Made by a program: the position numbers and the translations under genes. Below are positions 19,656-27,964 of a DNA stretch of 64,000 nt, in pieces; position 1 is the stretch's first letter, and each line of letters starts with the position of its first letter. The notes under the pieces were generated by a model that made no database searches, was not told where the DNA came from, and was given only the letters and a program-made list of their open reading frames with translations. Source of the stretch: Gammaproteobacteria bacterium. Its GTDB lineage: Bacteria > Pseudomonadota > Gammaproteobacteria > Xanthomonadales > Wenzhouxiangellaceae. Location of the stretch: the NCBI GenBank assembly GCA_021772985.1, contig JAJFKX010000020.1, positions 372,001-436,000 on the forward strand, given 5' to 3'.

Positions 19656-21089
19656 ATGTTTAAACAACTCTCTTTAGTGTTAATGACAGTCTTAATATCG
19701 TTTGCAAGCGGCTTGCAACAGGTAGTGCATGCACAAGACTTAGCCAGCGGCAGAGCACCAGTCCAGGGCGTTACAACAGCACCCACCCTGGTATCGGGCA
19801 ATTCGGTGGAAGAATTTCAGCAACTGCTATTAACTTTAGCCGAGACCTTGGAATTGTCGGCGCAGTACTCAGGCAGCATCGAGCAGCTACAGGTTATCGA
19901 TCAGCTCATTGGCCAGGTTATGCTGATGGATATCTCGCAACTGGAGTTGCTGATCCAAAACCTGCCGCCGCTTGCCGATTTGCAAACACGGGCAGTGGCA
20001 GCACAACAGGCGTTGGAAATATCGATTGCACAGGCACAGTCTGTGCCGACAGCGCCGGCAATTAGAAGCTCAGGTTCGGGCGAGATTGAATTCCCAAACC
20101 CGGAGACCTTACTGGTTATTCCCGGCACATCCGCCCAGCCCTGTCAGAACATTCCCGCAGAGCTTGGTTTCTCACTGATCACTGCGTGGGGCATTGTCAG
20201 CGAAGTATTGGCGGCAATGAAGTGGAGTTGTGTACAGACAATACTTGGTGAAAACGCCGCAGAACTCTGTGCGCCAACCAATATTGCCACTGATCTTGCG
20301 AGATTCGCTTACCTGGGTGTTCAATTTTGCTTGAAAGAACAGCGCGATGCCTATCTTGATGCGATTTTGGATACCGAAGGCAATATAGCCAATTATCTCA
20401 ACGACTTTTTTGATGTCACAGTCGCTAGCCGAGCCAGCCAGGATTCTGTGGATATGTTGCAGCAAGATATCGACGATGTGAACAATAGTCTGGCCAACCT
20501 GCAGTCCGACTTGTCCGCTGATTTTTCCACCACCGAATCGGCATTGGATACAACCCTGGCAGATTTGAATAGTCTGACGCTTGACCTGGACAACCTGGCA
20601 GCTATTACCGATGACATCCAGTTTCGCAGTCAGGTAAATCAGGTGGATATCGAAGATGCGCAGTTGCGCGCAGCTGATGTGCAGGAAGCAGCTGCTGAAA
20701 TCCGGGATGACACTCAAAGTCTGATTGCCCTGATCAGCACTTTGCAGGTCAGCCAGGATGATATCAACGATGACATTGGCGCTGGTTTAGATCGGCAAAC
20801 ACAAACGGCATTAAGCGATGCGCTGGCCAACCCGGACAGCAATGTAATCCGCTTCAAAGCGCCCGCCTCATTGGGCGGAGAGTTGGAAGCAACTCGTGAA
20901 GTGGTGATTCAGGCGATTATCGCCTTTGGCAATATCGGTGCTAAGACCACTACAGCACAAGCGCTACTGGTACAGGGCGATCAAGCTTATAACCAGCAGG
21001 ATTATTTATTGGCTTATAACTTGTTTGCTCAAGCTTACCAATCATTAACGGCTAACGTTGCACCAGCTAAACCGGGGTTTGAACGATGA
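19656..21089 (+). CDS. Secreted coiled-coil protein B1 of the duplicated tripartite operon
   Basis: A 477-residue paralogue of the A protein with the same plan: signal peptide (to about 27), an added SGRAPVQG-type linker, helical N-terminal part, the four-cysteine block (starting QPCQNI), the coiled coil with ASQDSVDML and DIQFRSQVNQVDIEDAQLRA, and the C-terminal GDQAYNQQDYLLAYNLFAQA hairpin. It follows A1 by 12 bases behind an AAGGAGGT site and overlaps C1 by 4 bases. A and B being paralogous yet separately conserved in both operon copies suggests a heteromeric pair. No known family recognised. Confidence 0.8.
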   Translation: MFKQLSLVLMTVLISFASGLQQVVHAQDLASGRAPVQGVTTAPTLVSGNSVEEFQQLLLTLAETLELSAQYSGSIEQLQVIDQLIGQVMLMDISQLELLIQNLPPLADLQTRAVAAQQALEISIAQAQSVPTAPAIRSSGSGEIEFPNPETLLVIPGTSAQPCQNIPAELGFSLITAWGIVSEVLAAMKWSCVQTILGENAAELCAPTNIATDLARFAYLGVQFCLKEQRDAYLDAILDTEGNIANYLNDFFDVTVASRASQDSVDMLQQDIDDVNNSLANLQSDLSADFSTTESALDTTLADLNSLTLDLDNLAAITDDIQFRSQVNQVDIEDAQLRAADVQEAAAEIRDDTQSLIALISTLQVSQDDINDDIGAGLDRQTQTALSDALANPDSNVIRFKAPASLGGELEATREVVIQAIIAFGNIGAKTTTAQALLVQGDQAYNQQDYLLAYNLFAQAYQSLTANVAPAKPGFER

Positions 21090-24000
21090 AAAGATTTTTC
21101 CAACAGCTTTCTATTGCCTGCTTGCTGCTGAGTTCGATACCGGCTTTTGCCGAGTTAATCAGTATTGATTCAGGCACTACCATTGGCAGCTATATTGTGG
21201 ATACTTTTGGTACCCCAGTTGCTTTGGATACCAATCCCGTCACGGGCGAATACGCGGTTTGTTTTCGTTCTGCGGTTTCGCAAATTACCTGTAAGCGTAT
21301 GGATGCAGATGACGCGGTGCTGGCTACGGTGGTCAAGGACAGCCTGGAAGTGGATGGTTTAAACGTTGACGTGGCGATCAACGATGCAGGTGACATGTAT
21401 GTGCTGTGGACCGGCGATGTTGGTGGTGGCGATCAAGCCATATTTGTGCAGGGTTTTGACAGCAATGGTGATGCCTTATTTAATGCCATTCAGGACAACC
21501 AGTCAGCAACAACGTTTTGGGATGATGTGGCACTGGTGCTGACGCCGTCCAATTTTTGGATTGTTGGGGCATTCCGTGATGTGTTTGGTTCTGATGTAAC
21601 TTTGATAAGGTATTTTGAAATCCATGATCGTACTGATGGTGGTTTTCTACAAAATGGCAACGCTGGAACCACTCTAACTGCAGTTTTCAATCTAATCGAA
21701 TGTGGCCCGGTAATCGACGTGGCTGCCAGCCGGACGGGTGATGTGATTTATGCCTGGACTGAACCAAATCCGCTGATTATCGATTCTAATCTGGTTTGTG
21801 CAGGGACAGTTTTCGCGCGTACATTTCGTGAAAATGGCGACGGTATCAGTGATACCGTGCAACTCAGTGAAACCCTCACCGAAACCGATGACGATGGTGA
21901 TACCACCGACATCTCAAACTTTCATGACCCCGCTGCGATTGCTTATGAAAATGGTGAATATGTGGTTGCCTGGCGAAGTACCGGTAACGTTATATTTGCC
22001 GCCAATATCCAGCTGGACGGCAGTGTTGTCACTCAATCAGAAGAAGTTGCAGTGGGTGATGATGTGCGCCTTGGCGGGAATTCGGCAACACAAGATTATG
22101 TGGTATTGGGCTACGATGATGCCAATAATGATTGCGCAGTAAATGGCCGTCTGGCCTTGAATGCTGATACCACGCCATCAATCACTTTCAACATCTTTTT
22201 AGATGAATGCCATTGGGATCGTCAAATCCAGTTTCTCGCCGATGGCAGCATATTGTTGGTGCGGGCCAGCAATGCCAGTGAATTTGGTGATATTCAGGCA
22301 TTCAGAATTGGCCTGCCGGCGGAAATTGAAATCAGCAGCACATCGGTTCTTGAGGGTGACCCGCAACGCGGTCAAGGTGGTCTGGCTGCATTGGAAATAT
22401 CATTAAACAGGCCTCAGCCAGCAGGGGAAACTATTCAGGTCTCTTATTTTCCCCGAGATGACACTGCACTGGTCGGCATTGACTATACGCTGACACAAGG
22501 CACATTAACTTTTGTAAATGGCGGCACACAATCCCAGTCGATATTTATACCGATTATTCCCGATACTGAATTTGAAGACAATGAGTTGTTTGACATGATT
22601 ATTGAAAATGCCGTCAATGCGGTGATCATGAATGGCGGTGATGACGGGACGGTTTTGATCGTCAATGACGATAACACTCCGGATATCACTTTTAGCTGCG
22701 GCATAGGTGGATCTGGCAGCTGCCCAAGCAATGTTGATGAACCTGATCCGGGTGACAGTGTTGACCTTTTTGTCAGCTTGACCATGGCTGAGGCGATTGA
22801 CCGTGCGGTCACGGTTAATTTTGCAACTGCGGATGGGACAGCGACTGCCGGTGAAGATTATCAGGCTGCCTCAGGCAGTGTGCAGTTTCTGCCGGGTAGT
22901 ACCGAAGCATCATTCGTACTTACGGTATTCGGCGACAGCGTGAATGAAAATACTGAAACCTTTGATTTAGTGCTGTCCGGCGCCAGCACTGTAAGTTTGG
23001 TTGAATCGGACATCACCTTCAGTATTATTAATGAAAACCTGTGCAACCTGGATCTGGATCCTGATCCCAATGAAGTGGTGCTTGACAGTAACGGGCTGAT
23101 CAACGGGCAAACGCCCTCTTTCATGGTCAACAGTACACAAACCACCTGTAATTGGGATATCAGTGCTGATGTGGGCTGGATAACTTTGACCAATCCGTCA
23201 ACGGGTTCCGGCGTGGGTGCTGTAACAGTGGAATTCACTGCAGATTCCTATGACCCGGCGCCGGGTGACCCGCAGGCCCGTAACGGGAACATTACGGTAA
23301 CCCTGAACGATATGCTGGTTACCCAGGAACCGCTGGTTTTTGAAGTCGGACAGGATGGCAATTGTGACTTCACCTTGAGCATGGATAGCGATAATTTTCC
23401 GGTTGATGGGGGTAACGGGTCATTTGCGGTGATGCCATCGGATGAAACCTGCGAGTGGGCCGGTACCAGCAACGTAGATTGGGTGACGATTACCTCGCCA
23501 TTGGAGATCGCCACCGGCACCGGTGATCTGGAATTTACCGTCAGCGATAATGCCGGCGATACCAACGTTGAAAACCCAGGGCGCAGTTTTACCTTGATCA
23601 GCGACGAATTTGATTTCACCATCAACCAGGATGGCTGCAGTTATGATTTGGAGCAGTCCAGTATCGACGTGGAAGCACCGGAAAATGACAACGTACCTGT
23701 CAATGTATTGGCGCCAACAGCTGACCCCGGCGCCTGCAGTTGGACTGCGAACAGTAATGCCAGCTGGATTCTGGTAGCCGGTGGTGCTTCCGGCAGTGGC
23801 GGCGGCACGGTGACATTGGCTGTGTTGGATAACCCATCGATTGAACCGAGGACCGGCAGCGTTTCCATCGGTGATGAAATTCTGATGGTTAACCAGTCGG
23901 GACAGGATTGTGAGTTCGGCCTTGATCCGGAGCTGCTTAGCCTATGCCCGGATGGTGAATTTTTCGAGCTTAATGTAGCTGCAACAGATGGTTGCAGCTG

Positions 24001-24790
24001 GAACCTGGTGGAACAGCAAAGCTGGCTGCAGGTACTGACCAACGGCAGTGGCCTGGGAGATGAAACCGCTACCGGCAGCGCCTCCGCCAACTTCAGTGAA
24101 GATGCCCGTTTCGGCACTATTGAGTTGCAGGTCAGCCTGGATAATCTCACCATTGCTGATGTGGAATTCACCCAGGATGGTTTCCTGATTTACGAACCGT
24201 TTGAAAATGGTCTGCCTGCCGATTGGCTGTTTGACCCTGATGGTAATTGGATGGTCAGTAATAATCAGTTGGTTGGCAGTCAATTAAATAATGGTATCGG
24301 TACCGCAGTGGATATGTCCATCGCCTGTGCCGACTGCAAAATAGAATCGACGGTAGCTGTGACCACAGCCAGTAATAGCAGCATGGATGTGATCACCTTG
24401 CTTGGTTGGTACGTGGACGATAATAACTATGTCGGGCTGGCCATGGATGAGTTTGCCAATACCTGGCGGTTAATGCAGGTGGTTGGTGGTGGAATTACAG
24501 TATCTGAAGTCTCAGTCAGTTCGATAGTGCCGAATCAGACCTATGACCTGGCACTGGGTTTCGATGGTGTGAATTTCTTTGCCGAAATCGATGGCATTGA
24601 ATTACTGCAACTGGAAGCTCAATTCAGTGATCCGGTTGGTTTTGCCGGTCTCCGGTTGAACGATAATAATGGTTTATTCACTGAACTGAGGGTTACCGGC
24701 ACCAATGTGGATGGTGAAGAAACCGATAAGATATTAGTGGATTCGTTTGAAGCCATTATTCCATTAACGCCATCGGTTTGTACGCAATGA
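21086..24790 (+). CDS. Large secreted Calx-beta/BACON-like protein C1 of the tripartite operon
   Basis: A 1234-residue exported protein. Order: signal peptide (to about 22); beta-propeller-like repeats with motifs such as DMYVLWTG, DVIYAWTE and EYVVAWRS (about 25-410); two Calx-beta domains (about 415-650; RDDTALVGIDYTL, TADGTATAGEDYQ); four BACON-like beta modules (about 655-1030) with recurring C-x-W cores such as CSWTANSNASWI and CEWAGTSNVDWV; a LamG/concanavalin-like C-terminal domain (about 1035-1215); and a tail VDSFEAII ... SVCTQ. The architecture indicates extracellular adhesion or glycan binding. Its start overlaps the B1 stop (ATGA). Same length as C2. Confidence 0.8.
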   Translation: MKRFFQQLSIACLLLSSIPAFAELISIDSGTTIGSYIVDTFGTPVALDTNPVTGEYAVCFRSAVSQITCKRMDADDAVLATVVKDSLEVDGLNVDVAINDAGDMYVLWTGDVGGGDQAIFVQGFDSNGDALFNAIQDNQSATTFWDDVALVLTPSNFWIVGAFRDVFGSDVTLIRYFEIHDRTDGGFLQNGNAGTTLTAVFNLIECGPVIDVAASRTGDVIYAWTEPNPLIIDSNLVCAGTVFARTFRENGDGISDTVQLSETLTETDDDGDTTDISNFHDPAAIAYENGEYVVAWRSTGNVIFAANIQLDGSVVTQSEEVAVGDDVRLGGNSATQDYVVLGYDDANNDCAVNGRLALNADTTPSITFNIFLDECHWDRQIQFLADGSILLVRASNASEFGDIQAFRIGLPAEIEISSTSVLEGDPQRGQGGLAALEISLNRPQPAGETIQVSYFPRDDTALVGIDYTLTQGTLTFVNGGTQSQSIFIPIIPDTEFEDNELFDMIIENAVNAVIMNGGDDGTVLIVNDDNTPDITFSCGIGGSGSCPSNVDEPDPGDSVDLFVSLTMAEAIDRAVTVNFATADGTATAGEDYQAASGSVQFLPGSTEASFVLTVFGDSVNENTETFDLVLSGASTVSLVESDITFSIINENLCNLDLDPDPNEVVLDSNGLINGQTPSFMVNSTQTTCNWDISADVGWITLTNPSTGSGVGAVTVEFTADSYDPAPGDPQARNGNITVTLNDMLVTQEPLVFEVGQDGNCDFTLSMDSDNFPVDGGNGSFAVMPSDETCEWAGTSNVDWVTITSPLEIATGTGDLEFTVSDNAGDTNVENPGRSFTLISDEFDFTINQDGCSYDLEQSSIDVEAPENDNVPVNVLAPTADPGACSWTANSNASWILVAGGASGSGGGTVTLAVLDNPSIEPRTGSVSIGDEILMVNQSGQDCEFGLDPELLSLCPDGEFFELNVAATDGCSWNLVEQQSWLQVLTNGSGLGDETATGSASANFSEDARFGTIELQVSLDNLTIADVEFTQDGFLIYEPFENGLPADWLFDPDGNWMVSNNQLVGSQLNNGIGTAVDMSIACADCKIESTVAVTTASNSSMDVITLLGWYVDDNNYVGLAMDEFANTWRLMQVVGGGITVSEVSVSSIVPNQTYDLALGFDGVNFFAEIDGIELLQLEAQFSDPVGFAGLRLNDNNGLFTELRVTGTNVDGEETDKILVDSFEAIIPLTPSVCTQ

Positions 24791-24856
24791 CATAGTTAGC
24801 AAGTGCAATCTGTTGCGGGCGAACGTTGGTTATGACCGGATTTGGCTGTGCCATTG

Positions 24857-24940
24857 GGTCGCACTCAAAGTGTGCTCCTACTGGTATTTTGTATCGGCGG
24901 ATGTAATCCGGAAAGGTAGGGGCGAACTTTGGTCGCGACC
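24857..24940. repeat. Inverted pair of REP-like elements (REPIN-type)
   Basis: Two 25-base units face each other: on the minus strand 24857-24881 starts GTAGGAGCACACTTTG and ends GCGACC; on the plus strand 24916-24940 starts GTAGGGGCGAACTTTG and ends GCGACC. They match at 20 of 25 positions. The consensus GTAGG-GC--ACTTTG---GCGACC resembles the short extragenic palindromes of Pseudomonas and Xanthomonas-type genomes. No REP-associated tyrosine transposase gene is in the window. Confidence 0.65.
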
Positions 24941-25079
24941 AGCCCACCCGAATCGTTGGATTGCTTTCCATGCAGGCCTCTAACATTTCAGAATTTATCG
25001 GCTATTTTAAAAATAGCCGAGGCAACCTAGCAGCACATTAATGCCATATTTCCAGCATTTCAGGTTGAAATCTGTTATT

Positions 25080-25121
25080 CCATAAAATCTTCATAATTCA
25101 AGAGAGTTACTGGGGTATACT
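25080..25121 (+). promoter_or_regulatory. Promoter/operator of the second A-B-C operon
   Basis: CCATAAAATCTTCATAATTC (25080-25099) repeats the element seen before the first operon, again with two CATAA half-sites 11 bases apart, and is followed 16 bases later by TATACT (25116-25121). The leader to the ATG is about 115 bases and otherwise unlike that of the first copy. Confidence 0.6.
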
Positions 25122-25213
25122 CTGATTTTATGCTGCGATATAGCTAATTTTTGCTGGCTTGAATAATAAAAAGATGTTTCAACATCAGTAGTTATTTTAA
25201 TTAACAGCACTAT

Positions 25214-25226
25214 GGACATGATGTCC
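25214..25226 (+). promoter_or_regulatory. GGACATGATGTCC palindrome before the second operon's ribosome site
   Basis: GGACA-TGA-TGTCC directly precedes the AGGGAG ribosome site of the gene at 25241, mirroring the GGAC-N5-GTCC at 18267-18279. It may be an operator or a small leader hairpin. Confidence 0.45.
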
Positions 25227-25240
25227 TAGGGAGTCAAACA

Positions 25241-26578
25241 ATGTTATCTTTTCGGCGATTGAGCGCCCTGCTCAGTTTGATCATGATCCTGACCGGCACT
25301 GCGATCACCTTCAACAGCCATGCACAAACCGCACAGGAATACCGCATAACCATAACCGAAATAATCAATTTGATTGACGAGGCCACAGTGGTCACCGGGC
25401 GCACCGAGACCCTGGTATCAACGCAGTTGGCCTTTATGCAATTGCAATTATTGACCGATGAAGAATTGTTGTCGATATTTCCCGGCAATATGCCGCTATC
25501 CACGTTGCAGCAAATGATCGGCGAGGCACAAGCAGAGCTTGCCCATCAACTGCAATCAACTGAGTCATCGCCATCAGTCAACACTCGCGATTCCGATGAC
25601 AGCGGTATTGAAATACCCAATGTCGATGTCGACCCGTCCTTTTGTGACTATGCCACCGGTGCGATTGAATTCTCAGAGCTGGCGGTGGCTAAAATTGCCG
25701 GTACTGCATTATCAGCGGTAGAATTTACCTGCCTGCAAAGCGATGCCGGTGTGAACCTGGCGGCAGTTTGTGTGGCATTGTCCATTGTCAAGAACACCGC
25801 TGACCTGGCTTACGAAAATGCCAAATTTTGCCGTGACCAGCAACGTGCCGCCAAAGGCGAGACGACCCTGGATCTGGATCGTAATATCGGTGCATACCTG
25901 AACACTTTTATTGATGATGTGACCACCTCCAGTCGCGCCACGCAAGATTCTGTTGACGACCTGCAGACCGATGTTGATACCGCCATGACCAGTATCAACA
26001 CCATCCAGGATGAACTTGACAGTGGCTTCACCAGCATAGATGCCGATCTGGATATAAGCTTGTCGGATCTCTCGTCACTGGAGTCGGACCTGACCGACCT
26101 GATCGCCCTGGCTGATGACATCCAGTTTCGCGTACAGGAAAACCAGGTAGACATTGAAGACGTGCAAACCCGTACTGCAGATTTGCAGGAAAGCACCGAG
26201 GAAATCCGTACCGATACGCAAAGCATTATCAGCAGTGTCACAGCATTGCAGGACGAACTGGATACGGTATTAACTACCTTGAACAGCGGCTTTAACCAAA
26301 TCAATCAGGATACTATAGCTGCAGTGTTGACCCGCCCTGGTTTTAACGTTCCCGAATACGCCCTGCCCGCAGCTGCCGGTGGGCAATTGGAAACCGCCAG
26401 GGAAATTGTGATTCAGGCCATTATCGAATTGCAGAACCTGAGCCTGGGTGATACTGATACCGCGTTATCACTGGTGACGCTGGGGGATACCGCCTATAAC
26501 AACGCTGAATACCTGACGGCCTACGAGCTGTTTGCTCAGGCCTATCAAGCTTTGATTGTGACTGGCAATGGCAAATAG
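25241..26578 (+). CDS. Secreted coiled-coil protein A2, paralogue of A1
   Basis: A 445-residue protein with the A1 plan: signal peptide (to about residue 29, HAQTAQEY), helical N-terminus, four-cysteine block (SFCDYA, FTCLQS, AVCVAL, KFCRDQ), coiled coil (SSRATQDSVDDLQ, DIQFRVQENQVDIEDVQTRT, RTDTQSIIS) and the GDTAYNNAEYLTAYELFAQA hairpin at the end. It heads the second operon copy and is separated from B2 by 12 bases, the same spacing as in copy one. Divergence from A1 is substantial outside the coiled coil and C-terminal motif, so the duplication is old. Function unknown. Confidence 0.8.
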   Translation: MLSFRRLSALLSLIMILTGTAITFNSHAQTAQEYRITITEIINLIDEATVVTGRTETLVSTQLAFMQLQLLTDEELLSIFPGNMPLSTLQQMIGEAQAELAHQLQSTESSPSVNTRDSDDSGIEIPNVDVDPSFCDYATGAIEFSELAVAKIAGTALSAVEFTCLQSDAGVNLAAVCVALSIVKNTADLAYENAKFCRDQQRAAKGETTLDLDRNIGAYLNTFIDDVTTSSRATQDSVDDLQTDVDTAMTSINTIQDELDSGFTSIDADLDISLSDLSSLESDLTDLIALADDIQFRVQENQVDIEDVQTRTADLQESTEEIRTDTQSIISSVTALQDELDTVLTTLNSGFNQINQDTIAAVLTRPGFNVPEYALPAAAGGQLETAREIVIQAIIELQNLSLGDTDTALSLVTLGDTAYNNAEYLTAYELFAQAYQALIVTGNGK

Positions 26579-26590
26579 GGAGATCAGAAC

Positions 26591-27964
26591 ATGACTATCA
26601 AACGACTCTATCCAGCTGCCTTGTTGCTCTTTACTGTGTTGCTGTCGTGTACTGCACTAGCGCAAAAACCCACTAATACAACGACTAGTGGGCGTGCTGG
26701 CAATTCCCCTCCAGTACCAGCGCAGCAAAGCGAGGGTTATCGTGAACTGCTGCTGCGCTCGTTGCAGACCTTGGAACAGGCCACCCTAATGAGTGGCAAT
26801 CTGGCCACGCTTGAAGAAATTCAAAGTTTGCAGATCGAGGTTCAGTTGATCGACGCACAAACCCTGGAATTGATGGCTGCCAGTGCTCCACCGTTGGAGC
26901 TCTTACAGGACCGTCTGACACGGGCCGAGGAACTGATGGAAATTGCGATAGCGGAAACGCAGAGCGGAGGCAATACTCGAACCATCGAGTTCCCAGACCC
27001 CGAACCATCAGTGGCTGCCTGTTCATTGGTCAATGCAACCGGAACTTTTGCGATTTTTGATGTTTGGAGTGTTGTTCGCGAAATCCTGGCTGCTACACGT
27101 TGGGTTTGTATTCAGGAGATCGCTGGTTTCAATTCTGCAGAAGATTGCACAGTGGAATCGGTACTAGAGAACTTCTACAAGTTCTCATACCTGGCCGCTA
27201 CCAGTTGCCTGGAAGAACAACGCGATGCTTATCTTGAAGCCATTTTGGAGACCGATGAAAACATTGCAGATCACCTCAGCGATTTTGTAGATGCCACTAC
27301 CTCCAGCAGAGCCTCACAGGATTCTGTTGATGATGTACAAACTGACGTGACCACCAATATCGGACTGCTGGATAACCTGGAAACCAGTTTGAGCAGCGAC
27401 CTGACAAGCATCGAAGACGAATTGAGCACTGTATTGGCTGATTTGGATGACTTGGCCGATGACGCCACTGATCTTGCTTCAATCACTGATGATATCCAGT
27501 TCCGGGTACAGGAAAACCAGGTCGATGTGGAGGACGCCCAGACACGGGCTGCGGACGCCCAGGAAACTGCCGAAGAAATCCGTACCGACACGCAAAGCAT
27601 TATTTCATCGCTGACTGACTTGCAGACCAGCCTCGATAGCATTGAATTGCAGTTAACCGGTAGCCTGATGCAATCCAGTAAAGCGGCGCTGGTAGTGGCG
27701 CTGGCCGATCCTGAGAGTCAGGTTGTGCGTTTTCAACTGCCACAATCCGCAGGCGGCGAGCTGGAACTAGCGCGAGAAGTGGTAATCGCGACCATCACAG
27801 CCTATGGCAATCTGGGTGCCAACACCGATACCGCACTCTCAATTTTGGCTGATGGCGATGTGGCCTATAACCAGCAGGATTACCTGACAGCTTATCGCTT
27901 GTTTGCCCTGGCTTATCAATCATTGACTGACAACGGAAATGGAATCCGGAGGATCTCGCCATGA
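26591..27964 (+). CDS. Secreted coiled-coil protein B2, paralogue of B1
   Basis: A 457-residue protein with a signal peptide (to about 25, ALAQKP), the B-type TSGRAGNSPP linker, four-cysteine block (VAACSL, WVCIQE, AEDCTV, TSCLEEQRDAY), coiled coil (SSRASQDSVDDVQ, DIQFRVQENQVDVEDAQTRA) and C-terminal GDVAYNQQDYLTAYRLFALA hairpin. B1 and B2 share features that A proteins lack, such as ASQDSVD in place of ATQDSVD and EEQRDAYL or KEQRDAYL after the last Cys. This shows A and B had split before the operon was duplicated. GGGAG lies 8 bases before the ATG; its stop overlaps C2. Confidence 0.8.
   Translation: MTIKRLYPAALLLFTVLLSCTALAQKPTNTTTSGRAGNSPPVPAQQSEGYRELLLRSLQTLEQATLMSGNLATLEEIQSLQIEVQLIDAQTLELMAASAPPLELLQDRLTRAEELMEIAIAETQSGGNTRTIEFPDPEPSVAACSLVNATGTFAIFDVWSVVREILAATRWVCIQEIAGFNSAEDCTVESVLENFYKFSYLAATSCLEEQRDAYLEAILETDENIADHLSDFVDATTSSRASQDSVDDVQTDVTTNIGLLDNLETSLSSDLTSIEDELSTVLADLDDLADDATDLASITDDIQFRVQENQVDVEDAQTRAADAQETAEEIRTDTQSIISSLTDLQTSLDSIELQLTGSLMQSSKAALVVALADPESQVVRFQLPQSAGGELELAREVVIATITAYGNLGANTDTALSILADGDVAYNQQDYLTAYRLFALAYQSLTDNGNGIRRISP

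Larger units (their letters stand above)
24791..25240. other. 450-base spacer between the two operon copies
   Basis: No gene. It holds the REP-like inverted pair (24857-24940), a 23-base near-palindrome (TCGGCTATTTT / AAAATAGCCGA, 24998-25020) that may act as the first operon's terminator or an operator, and then the promoter elements of the second operon. Confidence 0.6.
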
